The translations under genes and the position numbers were made by a program. A stretch of 64,000 bases of DNA from Streptomyces sp. CB03234 (lineage in GTDB: Bacteria; Actinomycetota; Actinomycetes; Streptomycetales; Streptomycetaceae): NCBI RefSeq assembly GCF_001905885.1, contig NZ_LIYH01000001.1, forward strand, positions 932,169 through 996,168, read 5' to 3'. Numbering within the stretch: the first letter of the stretch is position 1; every line of letters starts with the position of its first letter. Below the pieces are notes generated by a model that ran no database searches, was not told where the DNA came from, and saw nothing but the letters and a program-made list of their open reading frames with translations. Below, piece by piece: positions 12,504 to 21,962 of this stretch.

Positions 12504-13388
12504 TCAGTGACCTCCGTTGGCGGCCGGGGACGAGGCGAGGTAGGCGACCGCCTGGGCCGTACTGCCCTCCTGGGAGGGGTGGTAGGCGCGGCTCAGATAG
12601 CGGGGGATGGACCGCAGCATGTCCGGTGTCGACGGCAGTACGCCCTGCCGGCCGCGCGTGACGAAGTCCTTCACCGACGCCTTGCCGGCCGGCAGCGTCG
12701 GGTCGTTCTCCATGAAGAACCGGGCGCCGCGCTGCCACAGGAACACCAGTGCCGAGAACGCCGTCGCCCACGTCCGTACGCGCCTCCGGTAGCCGCCGTC
12801 GACGTGCATGAACAGCTCGAAGGCGACCGACCGGTGCTCGACCTCCTCCGCGCCGTGCCAGCGCAGCAGGTCCAGCATCATCGGATCGGCGCCGCGCCGG
12901 TCCAGCTCCTCGGCGTTGAGCACCCAGTTGCCCAGGAACGCCGTGTAGTGCTCGATCGCCGCGATCAGCGCCACCCGCTCCATCAGCCACCACCGCCGGG
13001 CCCTGCCGGGCGGCAGCGTCCTGTCACCGAGGAGCTTTTCGAAGAGCCAGTCGACCTGCGCGGTGTACGGGGTCGGGTCGAGGCCGAGTTTCCTCAGGTG
13101 CGGCAGGACGTCGTCGTGGGCCTGGGAGTGCATCGCCTCCTGCCCGATGAACCCGATGACGTCCTCGCGCAGCCGGTCGTCCCGGATGTAGGGCAGCACC
13201 TGCCGGTAGACGTGGATGAACCAGCGCTCTCCGGCCGGGAGCAGCAGGTGCAGCACATTGATGGTGTGGGCGGTGAACGGGTCGCCGGGAACCCAGTGGA
13301 GCGGGGTCTCCTCCCAGTCGAAGGAGACCTTGCGGGCCTTGAGCTCGATCCGCTCCGACCCTATCGCCGCCGGCTGCGTATTAGACAT
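12504..13388 (-). CDS. PF10118 'metal-dependent hydrolase' family protein, probable di-iron enzyme
   Basis: The 294-residue protein matches the family usually labelled predicted metal-dependent hydrolase. Its helical pattern carries acidic and histidine residues like those of ferritin-like di-iron oxygenases: Glu54, an ExxH in QEAMH (84-87), Glu137/Glu146 in the next helix and a second ExxH in EEVEH (182-185). The start codon opens MSNTQPAAIGSERI and lies 69 bases below the gene upstream. Because the next gene, three bases on, encodes a 2Fe-2S flavin reductase, an oxygen-activating role such as hydroxylation or desaturation is more likely than hydrolysis. The substrate is unknown. Confidence 0.8.
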   Translation of the reverse strand: MSNTQPAAIGSERIELKARKVSFDWEETPLHWVPGDPFTAHTINVLHLLLPAGERWFIHVYRQVLPYIRDDRLREDVIGFIGQEAMHSQAHDDVLPHLRKLGLDPTPYTAQVDWLFEKLLGDRTLPPGRARRWWLMERVALIAAIEHYTAFLGNWVLNAEELDRRGADPMMLDLLRWHGAEEVEHRSVAFELFMHVDGGYRRRVRTWATAFSALVFLWQRGARFFMENDPTLPAGKASVKDFVTRGRQGVLPSTPDMLRSIPRYLSRAYHPSQEGSTAQAVAYLASSPAANGGH

Positions 13389-13457
13389 GGCGTCAATGTA
13401 CTGACGGGTACGCCGTTGGCAATAGGGCCGTGCACCCGGATATTCACCGCACGCGGC

Positions 13458-15389
13458 CTACCGCAGGGAGCTGATCTTCGTGCCGTCCTCCAGCCGCCCG
13501 GTCAGTTCGACCTGCTTGCCCGGCTTGCCCGGCACCGGCACCGCGAGGAGCCGGCCGCCGTCCACGCCGCCCGTCACTCCGCCGGACACGGCGACCGACG
13601 TCACCTGCGGGCTGCCGGCCGCCAGCATGTACCACTGCCCGCCCGGTGCCTGCCACAGCCCGCCCGCCAGGACGCGCGGCTCACGGGCGCCGCACACCGG
13701 CGACTCCTCCGCCTTCGCCACGACCGCACCGGCCCGCGCGGGCGGCGCCTGGAACTGCGCCAGAGCCATGCCGCCCGTACCGCGCCAGGTCTCCGCGCGC
13801 GTGCACAGCCAGGCGGCCGTACCGGCCGTACCCGTGGCACCCGGCAGCTCCTGCTCGGCGAACCGCCAGGAGTTCACCGACCGGACGCCCTTGGCGCGCA
13901 CCATGGGCAGCAGGCACGCCGTCCGCGCCCACTCCGCACGTGCCGTGACGCCCGCGCCCGTCAGATCGGCGGGGGTGGACGGCGGGCCCGACGTCAGCCG
14001 GGCCGGGGCGAGCTCCCCGAGGTCGGTCAGCGTCCGCGTCGCCGAGCCGTCCCGTACCTCCAGCACGTCCCACTCCCGGCACTGGCTCGGCGCCACCGGG
14101 CTGAGCAGCGGACTCGTCACCCCGTGCGCGTCCCGCTCCACCGGACGCGCCCCGGCCAGGGGCTGCAGCAGATCGCGCGCCGACACCTCCCGTACCCAAG
14201 GTGCCGTCAGATAGCGCACATTGGCATGGGTCCGCCCGACCACCAGGGCGGCCGCCGAGGCCGTGTCCGCGCCGTCCGTCCGGGCGAAGTCCAGCACCGC
14301 CCCGGCCGTCCCGTCCTTCGGCTCCGCGTACCGCACCGCCCGCAGCCCGTCGTGGAACAGCACCACCCGGGCCTGGTCCACCTCCCCGGCGAACAGCAGC
14401 TGCGGCGGCCCCATCGGCGGCCCCGGCGGCGTACCGGGCGTCGCCGAGGCCTGCACCGTGGCGCCGGGCCGCGCCCACACCGCGAGCGCCCGCCGCAGCA
14501 GTGCCCGGTCGTCGACGAGACCGCCCCGGGCGGGCCACACCGAGAAGTCCGTACGAGCCGAGCGCTGCCACGCGGCGGGGGCGACGCGCCGCAGATTGAC
14601 CGGGTCCAGGGCCGCCTCGGACACCGGATTGCGCGCGTACGACGGGGCGGCCGCCCCGTCCGGGCCCCAGCCGCCGCCCGGCAGCCCGAGCAGCGCCCCG
14701 CACACCACGGCGGCCGCGAGCGCCGCCAGCGCCGCCTTGCCGTGCTGGCGCCGCCGCATCAGGTCCGTGGGGCGGGCCTGCAACGAGCACGGGTCGAACT
14801 CGGGCGATTCCAGCAGCGCGTGCATCGTCTCGATCGAGTCCGCCTCGGCCAGCGCGGCCTTCGGGTCCTCGACCCCGGCCGCCGCCAGCACCCGCCGCAC
14901 CTCGGCGTCGCCCTGCCGCTCCAGCCCGCGCAGCACATAGGCGGCGCGGGCCGGCCCGGACAGCGCCGACAGCCGCTGGTCCAGCGCCAGTTCGTCCGCG
15001 CCGCCCGCGCGCGGGAACAGCCTGAGCCCCCACACCTGGGGCAGCAGCGGCGGCAACTGCGCCCGCTTCGGCCACGCCTTCCGCTTCAGCGGCAGCGCCG
15101 CCTCCAGGGCCTGGCGCAGGACCCGGACACGTACGTACGCGTACCCCGGGTCGACAGCGTCCTCGGGGCGCCGCTGCCCCGGCATCGCGCCGTCGTCGCC
15201 CGTGGTGCGGCGGCGCGGCAGCGAGCGCTGGACGACGGAGTGCGCGGTCAGCACGCGGCGGTTGCGGCCGAGGGCGGGCGGCAGCACCAGATAGGCGATG
15301 CGTACGAGCCGTGGGTAGTGCTCGACGAGGGCCGCCTCGGCCTGGTCGACGTCGACGGGGCAGGGGGTGGCGAGTTCCTGGGTGCTCAC
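13458..15389 (-). CDS. Membrane-spanning protein with sigma-factor-like N-terminal domain
   Basis: I do not recognise a named family for the whole 643-residue protein. Residues about 15-60 (QAEAALVEHYPRLVRIAYLV) resemble ECF sigma region 2, and 138-185 (LSALSGPARAAYVLRGLERQ, then a helix ending PKAALAEA) resemble region 4. A single membrane helix follows at about 218-238 (AALAALAAAVVCGALLGLPG). The remaining 400 residues would lie outside the cell and contain several Cys (SQCREWD, RTACLLP, WLCTRAETW, PVCGARE) able to form disulfides. The start is GTG 15389. Neither sigma-like region is canonical, so DNA binding is uncertain; a membrane sensor descended from a sigma factor is the best description. 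Confidence 0.7.
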   Translation of the reverse strand: MSTQELATPCPVDVDQAEAALVEHYPRLVRIAYLVLPPALGRNRRVLTAHSVVQRSLPRRRTTGDDGAMPGQRRPEDAVDPGYAYVRVRVLRQALEAALPLKRKAWPKRAQLPPLLPQVWGLRLFPRAGGADELALDQRLSALSGPARAAYVLRGLERQGDAEVRRVLAAAGVEDPKAALAEADSIETMHALLESPEFDPCSLQARPTDLMRRRQHGKAALAALAAAVVCGALLGLPGGGWGPDGAAAPSYARNPVSEAALDPVNLRRVAPAAWQRSARTDFSVWPARGGLVDDRALLRRALAVWARPGATVQASATPGTPPGPPMGPPQLLFAGEVDQARVVLFHDGLRAVRYAEPKDGTAGAVLDFARTDGADTASAAALVVGRTHANVRYLTAPWVREVSARDLLQPLAGARPVERDAHGVTSPLLSPVAPSQCREWDVLEVRDGSATRTLTDLGELAPARLTSGPPSTPADLTGAGVTARAEWARTACLLPMVRAKGVRSVNSWRFAEQELPGATGTAGTAAWLCTRAETWRGTGGMALAQFQAPPARAGAVVAKAEESPVCGAREPRVLAGGLWQAPGGQWYMLAAGSPQVTSVAVSGGVTGGVDGGRLLAVPVPGKPGKQVELTGRLEDGTKISSLR

Positions 15390-15419
15390 GTTCAGCAGAA
15401 CGAGCGAATCCAGGGATGG

Positions 15420-18400
15420 TCACCTGCCGGCCGTGTCCCCCCAGCCGGTCACGCCGCTGAACACGGCCGTCCCTCGTGCCCCGTTGCCACCGTTCATGGC
15501 CGTCATGAACAGCCCCGCGTCCTGGACGGCCGCCGCGCCCGGCACCGGGACCGTGGCGACCGTACGCCATGTGGCGCCGCCGTCCGTCGAGCAGGACCCG
15601 GTGAAAACGTCCCCCGCGCGGGACAGGCGCAACTGGACCGGCGCCTTGATCCCGGTGATCCGCCGGTACGTGTCCAGCGTGCCGTCGCCGGTCGTGTCGT
15701 AGGACAGGACGACACCGTTGGCCGGGGTCACCGCCAGGTTGAGGAAGCCCGGCGATCCGGGCGTCGCCAGGGAGTCGCGTACGACGATCCCGGCACGCGC
15801 CCAGGCGCCCGTCACGTCCTGCGAGTCCACCCGTACGGTCAGGGTCCCGCCGTCCGTGAGGGCACCCTCCTTGTAGAGGGCGCCGAACTCGGCGGTGGCC
15901 TTCCACAGGTCCTGTCCGCCGCCGTTGATGGCGTACCGGTCCCGGATCTGGCCGAAGACGGCTCCATTGTTGCCGTACGTACGCCATGCCCGGTCCAGGG
16001 GCCCGGCCACGTACAGATCCCCCTGGTGGACGGTGGTTACCGGGGCCTCGCCCTGCGGGCCGTACGTGGCGCGCAGCTCGTAGGGGAGGGGCTCGACCGG
16101 GGTGGCGAGGGGGCCGGCGGGGGCGGAGACGCCCCAGGAGACGGTGCCTGTGCCGGCCGCCGGGACGGACGGGAGCGTCAGCGGCGGCTGGTCGCCGAAT
16201 CCGACGAGCGTGAAGGCGACGGGGCCGGTGGCGCGGAGGCCGTTGAGGTTCCGGAAGGCGGCGGTGACCTCGGCGGCGGCGCCCGGGGGCAGTGCCTCGG
16301 GGGTGCTGGAGACGGTGACGGCACCCTGGAAGGGGGCGCGGGCGAGGGTCTCGTACACGCGCCTGGCTGTCCGGTACGGGTCGTGGAGCGGCCGGAGGGG
16401 GTAGGTCTTCGTCTCGTACGTCCAGGGCTCCTCGATCGCGTACCAGTCGAAGGCCTTGGGCGCGCGGTGCTGCGCGAGGGCGTCCTCCAGTTCGTCGAGA
16501 TACGCCTGCCAGTGGGGGAGGTGGAAGTCGGCGATCAGGCCGGACCAGTCGCGGTTGGCGTAGTGGGCGAGCCGGCCGGCGTCGGCGGTGGGGCGGTCGG
16601 CCCAGGTGGTGACGAGGACGCGGGCGGTGCGCTCCAGGCCCTCGCGGCGGGCGTCCGCGAGCCAGGGGCCGAGGAGGAAGGCGTGGTGGGAGCCGGTCAT
16701 GTCGTCACTCAGCCGCATCAGCTTCAGCCACAGCCGGGACAGGGCACGGAAGGTGTCCAGGTCTTCGCGTGTGAACGCGGCTTTCAGCTGTCCGATCAGA
16801 TTCCAGGAGCGGTTGGCGAGGGCCTGGCGGCCGAGGTCGGTCAGGTCGTAGCGGTACGCGTCGGAGCGGCGCAGCGGCTCCCGTACGTCGAGGAGCGCGG
16901 CGAACGCCTTGTCGAAGCCGGCGGGGTCGAAGGCGGGGGAGTGGGTGGCGTAGTGGGTGCCCGAGTTGGCGGTGAGGCTGGGCCGGGCGGCGAAGATCGA
17001 GTCGTGGGGGCGGCCGTCGCGGCTGGTGATCCGGTACGCGGTCTCCCGCAGCACCGCGAAGGCCTCACGCGCGCGTGCGTCCCGGCCGCCGTAGCGCAGG
17101 TCGGCGTACTCCTCGAACCAGCGGGTGCGGTCGATCGGCTCGCGCCGCCAGGCCAGCTCGGAGAACAGCTCCAGGGCGGCCGGGTCCCGCTCGGCGGCCT
17201 CCGGCATGTAGGCCGTCCCGGCGAGGGCGGAGCCGGGCCTGTCGCGCCAGGCGGTGAAGCGGTCGGTCCACAGGTGGGTCTTGGCGCCGATGGTGGTGCG
17301 GCCGCCGAAGTTGGGGATGGTGCCGAAGGCGTAGGGGGCGCCGCCCCAGTCCTTCTCGCGGTCGGTGACGGTCTCCAGGTCGGACAGCCCGTCGACGACG
17401 AGGAGCCGGCTCTTGTCGAGGGCGTCGAGCAGGTCGCGGCGCGGGTTGGCCTGCCAGCCGAGGATGACCCAGGTGGCGCCGGGGCGTTCCTTCTGGAGTG
17501 CCGCCTCGACGGCGCGGGCGGCCTCGGGTACGGGCACGTCGCCGGCCGAGCCGCCCTCGTGGAGCAGGTCCATCTTGAAGTGGCCTACGTCGCCGAAGAG
17601 GGCGGCCTGGTGGCGGTAGAAGGCCTCGGCCACGCGCGCGAAGGCGTCGGTGCGCGGGTCGAGCCAGTCGGGGCGCTTCAGGCCCGCCCAGACGCCCTGC
17701 GGGATGGTGCGGGCGCCGGGGTTGCGGTCGGCGAAGCCGTCGGGGACGGTGCCGAACCAGCCGGGCAGCACCGGGTGCATGCCGAGCTCGCGCAGCCGGT
17801 CGGCGATGCGGCGGGCCAGGGCGGTGCGGCGGGCGAGCAGCTCGGGGGCGAGGGGGCCGCCGTACGCGCTCATGTTCTGGAGCAGCCACCAGGGCTGGTG
17901 GGAGGGCGCGGGCAGCCAGGCGCGGGCCTCGGCGTCCGTATATACCCGAAGTCCTGGAGGAGGCGGTGGTAGACGGCCTCCTGTCCGGCGGTGACGAGGA
18001 CCTCGTTGCAGCCGTGCAGGGCGAGGACGTCGATCAGCCGCTCCCAGCGCGCCCAGTCGGCGTACGGGGCGGTGTAGCCGTCGTGCGTGTCGTTGAACGC
18101 GAACCGGTGCGGGACGGTGGCCTCGTGCGCGAGCGGCGTGCGGGGCGCGGGGAGGCGGGCCGGGAGGTTCAGCTGGGAGCCGGACCAGGAGATGTGCGCC
18201 CCGCACCCGTACTTCAGGTACCAGTGCACGCCGGTGAGCGCCGCGGCGGGGCCGGTGGCGGCGACCTCGATGCGGCCGGTGGCGCCCGTGACACGGAACC
18301 GTTCCCGCCCGCCTCGGAGGTGGTGGAGAGCGAACTGGTCCGCGTGGCCGGGCAGGAGCCGTTCCAGGGCGGCGCGGGCCGGGCCCATGCGGTTCTCCTT

Positions 18401-18496
18401 CGAGAGGGCGGGCGGCTGCGCCGCTCCGGCGAGACCGGCGCCCACGCCGATCGCCCCGGCGGTTCCCAGCAGCGTGCGTCTCGACAGGTCGGTCAC
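15420..18496 (-). pseudogene. Alpha-N-acetylglucosaminidase (GH89), disrupted by a 2-base frameshift
   Basis: Two reading frames together encode one NAGLU-type enzyme that would remove terminal alpha-linked GlcNAc outside the cell. The first starts at GTG 18496 (GGAGGAG upstream) with a Tat signal, DLSRRTLLGTAG, and runs to YHRLLQDFGY. The second resumes at YTDAEARAWLPAP. The junction is TATATA at 17939-17944, where TATA would keep the frame; removing two bases gives exactly 1025 codons. As it stands, translation stops at 17870. The catalytic Glu candidates survive downstream (DLLHEGG and YMPEAAERD), as does the NFGG loop (TIPNFGGRTT). After the GH89 core come a NEW3-like segment and a C-terminal lectin-like domain (WARAGIVVRDSL). 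A sequencing error or slippage-based switching cannot be excluded. Confidence 0.8.
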
Positions 18497-18597
18497 GGCG
18501 CTCCTCCACGATGCTGACGGCACATCAGGTGCGGACGTGTCGCACGTTACTCGGGGTTCGCCCTCGGAGCAGGGGGGCGAACCGGCACGATGGCCAG

Positions 18598-19074
18598 ATG
18601 CGTACGGAGCGAACTCGTTTGGCGTTGGTGACGGCCGCCCTGGTGGCCCTGGCTCTGCCCGCGGCAGCGGCGTGCGACGCGGGCGGGGGCGGCGGGGGTG
18701 AGTCCGACGCCGCGCCGGAGACGGCGACGGGCACCCTGGAGCAGCTGGCGGCGAAGGTCTCCTGCGAGCCGAACATACAGACGGACGCGAAGGAGATCCG
18801 GCAGGCCAACTGCGAGACGAAGGACGGCCAGTACGTGCTGGCCACCTTCGCCACCGACCGCGGCCAGCGCGAGTGGATCAACGAGGCGAACGACTACGGC
18901 GGCGCGTACCTGGTCGGCCGCAAGTGGGTGGCCGTCGGCGAGGAGAAGGTCGTCACGGCGCTGCGCGGCCGTCTCGGCGGTGCGGTGGAGAGAGGCGCGT
19001 CGCACCACTCGGGGAGCGGCGGCGGGGGGAGCGAGGGGGGCCAAGGCGGCCACTCGGGGCACCACGGGAGCTGA
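18598..19074 (+). CDS. Putative secreted lipoprotein
   Basis: The 158-residue product begins MRTERTRLALVTAALVALAL and reaches a lipobox-like AAAAC, so it is probably a membrane-anchored lipoprotein. The mature part has two further Cys (VSCEPNI and QANCETKDG), a compact domain ending near EKVVTALRGRLG, and a Ser/Gly/His-rich tail. No function is recognised. The ATG at 18598 is chosen because the signal peptide begins there; its ribosome-binding site is weak. It converges on the DUF1996 gene, and the two share a strong bidirectional terminator. Confidence 0.75.
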   Translation: MRTERTRLALVTAALVALALPAAAACDAGGGGGGESDAAPETATGTLEQLAAKVSCEPNIQTDAKEIRQANCETKDGQYVLATFATDRGQREWINEANDYGGAYLVGRKWVAVGEEKVVTALRGRLGGAVERGASHHSGSGGGGSEGGQGGHSGHHGS

Positions 19075-19089
19075 GCCGGGACAGCGAGA

Positions 19090-19120
19090 GGGGCCGGATC
19101 ACGAGGGGTGATCCGGCCCC
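19090..19120. terminator. Bidirectional terminator hairpin
   Basis: GGGGCCGGATCAC (19090-19102) and GTGATCCGGCCCC (19108-19120) form a perfect 13-base stem with a 5-base loop between two convergent genes. Confidence 0.85.
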
Positions 19121-19150
19121 GGAGGGTTCGTCGGTCGGGTCAGACGGTGA

Positions 19151-20728
19151 TCAGGCGCAGCGCCGTCCGCCGTTGATGCAGTTCACCATCTGCTGCATCA
19201 GCCGGTTGTTGAAGACGTTGATGAAGTCTCCGTGGTCGGTGATCGGCTTGTGGAGCTGCTCGGGGAACGAGTCCACGGCGAACACGGTCCCCTGCGGAAC
19301 GTCGTAGACAATGCGCTGGACGAGCTGGGGAATGGCCTGGAAACCGTTGGGGCAGCGGCCGTTCCCGTCGGCGAAGGCGACATGGGTGCGGTGGTTGGCG
19401 CTGTCGGTGTTCTGGCCGTCCCAGCAACTCTGGAATTTGAACGTCCGTACGACCTGGCTGCCCTGGGGGCAGATCGGATATTTGTCCTTCAGCTGCCGGT
19501 CCTCGAAACCGGTGCAGCTCCACGACGCATTGGCGTTCGCGTCACCGTTGGTGAACGCCTTGGCGTCACCGGTGATGATGCGCAGGAACTTCGGCATGGC
19601 CGTGACCCGGGAGACCGGGCTGCCGACGAAATTCATCGTGACCTGGCTGGGAGTGAGGATTTCACCGACGTTCTGGTCCTTGCCGCCGCCGTCCGCGTTG
19701 GCGTCGTTCTCGTTCTGGCCGTTCTGCAGGCGCAGCACCGGCCAGAAGTAGGTGGACTTGTCCCCCTGGTTCCGGCAGGTGGTCTGCCCATTGGCGAGAT
19801 CGTCGTCACTGGCGAAGGCGTCGTTGGCCTGGTTGCCCACGTAGTCGTGCATATGGTGGGCGCCATTGCTCACACCGGGCGCGACGATGACATTGTCCGG
19901 GTTGAACTTGCCGTTCTCGTTACGCCCGCAATCGGTGGTGAAGGTGCCTCGCGAGGCGCCGCGCGACTGGCGGGGGTTGCGGACGTTGGGCTGGACGTTC
20001 TGGATGTCGACGAAGTCGGCCACCACGGGCCCGTTGCCCGCCTGCCCCTGGCCCTGACCCTGCCCTTGGCCTTGGCCTTGGCCTTGTCCTTGGCCTTGTC
20101 CCTGGTCCTGTCCTTGGCCTTGGTCCTGTCCTTGGTCTTGTCCCTGGTCCTGGCCCTGGTCTTGTCCCTGGTCCTGGCCGTCTCCGTTCTGGTCGCCGCC
20201 GCCGCCCTGGCCGAAGCCGCCGTCCTGGTCCTTGACCTGGTTGGCGTCGTCCGCGCGCAGGGCGCACGGCGCGAGGTTTTCCAGCCCGCTCGGGCGCTGC
20301 GCGACGCGGTCGATGGCGATCACGATCCGGCCGATCGCGGCGACCCGTTTGTCCTTCAGCGGATTGAGAATGGCATTCTGGGCAAAGGCCGGATCCTGCT
20401 GGATCTGTTCCTTCTGATCGGCGAACCGCTGGTACGCCTCGGTGATCTGGGTGTCCATCGTCGCCAGTTCCCGGTCCACTTCGGCGCGCGCCTGCTGGGG
20501 CACGTCCCGAAGGCCGTTGGCGACTTCGGGGCAGTCGATGGTGGACATCTGCTGTCCGGCGTTCAAGGGCTTCTGCTGCTGCGGCGACGAGCCGGACCAG
20601 CCCGACCAGCCCTCGCCGGCGGAAGCGTAGACATTGGCCGCGATCAACCCGCCGCCGCCCAGTATCAGGGCAGCCGAGGCGGCGATCGCCCGGTTGGCCA
20701 GTGTCGAGCGTTTTCGTGTGCGTCGCAT
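19151..20728 (-). CDS. Secreted DUF1996 protein with Gln/Gly/Asp repeat linker
   Basis: The 525-residue product has an N-terminal signal or anchor ([20 protein letters not shown]), a small helical region with two Cys ([11 protein letters not shown] and APCALRADD), then a low-complexity linker of QGQD and QGQG repeats at roughly residues 175-230, and a C-terminal DUF1996 domain of about 290 residues. That domain shows the family landmarks [35 protein letters not shown] and [19 protein letters not shown]. Its biochemical role is unknown; DUF1996 proteins are secreted in fungi and actinomycetes. The linker layout resembles that of the protein at 28291-29097. Confidence 0.88.
   Translation of the reverse strand: MRRTRKRSTLANRAIAASAALILGGGGLIAANVYASAGEGWSGWSGSSPQQQKPLNAGQQMSTIDCPEVANGLRDVPQQARAEVDRELATMDTQITEAYQRFADQKEQIQQDPAFAQNAILNPLKDKRVAAIGRIVIAIDRVAQRPSGLENLAPCALRADDANQVKDQDGGFGQGGGGDQNGDGQDQGQDQGQDQGQDQGQDQGQGQDQGQGQGQGQGQGQGQGQGQGQAGNGPVVADFVDIQNVQPNVRNPRQSRGASRGTFTTDCGRNENGKFNPDNVIVAPGVSNGAHHMHDYVGNQANDAFASDDDLANGQTTCRNQGDKSTYFWPVLRLQNGQNENDANADGGGKDQNVGEILTPSQVTMNFVGSPVSRVTAMPKFLRIITGDAKAFTNGDANANASWSCTGFEDRQLKDKYPICPQGSQVVRTFKFQSCWDGQNTDSANHRTHVAFADGNGRCPNGFQAIPQLVQRIVYDVPQGTVFAVDSFPEQLHKPITDHGDFINVFNNRLMQQMVNCINGGRRCA
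20044..20180. repeat. Coding minisatellite for a Gln/Gly/Asp linker
   Basis: The + strand shows reiterated hexamers CTTGGC, CTTGTC, CTGGTC and CCTGTC, which on the - strand encode QGQGQD-type repeats inside the DUF1996 protein. All repeat units are multiples of three bases, so length changes would not shift the frame. GC content is visibly lower than in the flanks. Confidence 0.85.
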
Positions 20729-20817
20729 GGAACTCCAATCCTGGGCGGGGTGAACCGCTCCGTTCCATACGGGCGTGATTCAGGCGCCGTTCAGCACGCG
20801 CGTGATTTCGTAGAAAT

Positions 20818-21837
20818 CTACGTCCGCAAAGCGGGCGAACCGCTACTCCCAGGCCGTGCGAGCGCCTTCGCCTCCTGCTCGGGCGTGACGCCCAGCTCCG
20901 GGCGGTCCGCCCGCTGCGGCGCCACGCCGTCCAGCCCGCTGAGCCACGCCCAGGTGTCCGCGACCGTCTCGGCCGCCGGGCGGCACCGCAGGCCCGCCGC
21001 GAGCGCCTTGGACACGTCACCGCCGTGCATCGCGTCGCACAGCTCGCCCGGCGGGATCCAGATCGGCAGGCCCGACCAGGGCTCGATGCCCGCCGCGAGG
21101 ACCGCCTCCGGGTCCGTCCACCGCAGCTCGGCGTCCGAGCCGGTGGCGCGTACACAGGCGTCGAGCAGCTCGCCCATGGTCGTGTGGCCCGACCGGCTCA
21201 CCAGGTTGTACGGGCCGGACAACCCGGCCTCCGCCGCGTCCAGCAGCCACTCGGCCATGTCGCGGACGTCGATGTACTGCAGGGGCAGGTCGCGCGGCCC
21301 CGGGGCGAGCACCGGGCCGCCGCGGGCGATCCGGTTCAGCCACCACGGCAGGCGGCCGACGTTCTCCCACGGGCCGATGATCAGCCCGGCGCGGCCCAAC
21401 AGCACCCGCTCCTCGCCGAAGGCGGCCAGCGCCGCCAGCTCCCCGCCCCGCTTGGCCTCCGCGTAGGGCACGCCCGTCGCGTCCGGTGACGCCTCCACCA
21501 GTGGGCCGTCCTCGGCCAGCCCCGCCGCCGGTGGCCACGCGTGGACGCTGCGGCTGGAGACGTACACATAGCGGCCGGCCCGGCCGGCGAGCAGCCGCGC
21601 GGCGTCCCGTACCGCGGTGGGGTCCGACGACCAGGTGTCGACGACCACGTCCCACCGCCCCTCGGCGAGCGCCGCGAGCCCGTCCGGCGCGGTCCGGTCG
21701 CCCAGCAGCGACACCACACCGGGCGGCGGCTCGTGGCGGCCCCGGTGGAAGACCGTCACCTCCCAGCCGCGGGCCAGCGCGGCCTCCACGACGGCGCGTC
21801 CGGCGAACTCGGTCCCACCCAGCATCAGAAGTTTCAT
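20818..21837 (-). CDS. NAD-dependent epimerase/dehydratase family protein
   Basis: This 339-residue extended short-chain dehydrogenase has the Rossmann start MKLLMLGGTEFAGRAVVEAA, a VYVSSRSVHAW strand and a PYAEAKRGGE active-site motif (YxxxK), so NAD(P) binding and the catalytic Tyr-Lys pair are present. The family epimerises, dehydrates or reduces nucleotide sugars and related compounds. Nothing nearby fixes the substrate. The start at 21837 is chosen because the Rossmann strand begins there. An inverted repeat GATTTCGTAGAAATC overlaps the stop codon and may serve as a weak terminator. Confidence 0.85.
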   Translation of the reverse strand: MKLLMLGGTEFAGRAVVEAALARGWEVTVFHRGRHEPPPGVVSLLGDRTAPDGLAALAEGRWDVVVDTWSSDPTAVRDAARLLAGRAGRYVYVSSRSVHAWPPAAGLAEDGPLVEASPDATGVPYAEAKRGGELAALAAFGEERVLLGRAGLIIGPWENVGRLPWWLNRIARGGPVLAPGPRDLPLQYIDVRDMAEWLLDAAEAGLSGPYNLVSRSGHTTMGELLDACVRATGSDAELRWTDPEAVLAAGIEPWSGLPIWIPPGELCDAMHGGDVSKALAAGLRCRPAAETVADTWAWLSGLDGVAPQRADRPELGVTPEQEAKALARPGSSGSPALRT

Positions 21838-21962
21838 GATCCGAGCCTGCCTCGCCCGCCGCGTTCCGAACAGTGGTTCTGCTGCCAGAAGAACCTGCCG
21901 GACGATTGCCGGTGACGGCTGGTCTCCCGTCCTCGCCGCCGGGATGGCAGCATGAGTCGACG

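Noticed and set aside
11511..17972. Very long open frame on the + strand opposite several - strand genes
   Set aside because: Its translation is Arg/Gly/Val-rich without any domain, and it lies exactly opposite genes with clear motifs; GC-rich DNA keeps such antisense frames open.
18521..18523. Upstream GTG as start of the GH89 gene
   Set aside because: It lies before the GGAGGAG ribosome-binding site, which fits the GTG at 18496 that begins the Tat signal.
19232..21466. Hydrophobic Leu/Ser/Val repeat frame on the + strand that looks like a membrane protein
   Set aside because: It is the antisense reading of the QGQD repeat codons in the DUF1996 gene, which has a conserved domain on the - strand.
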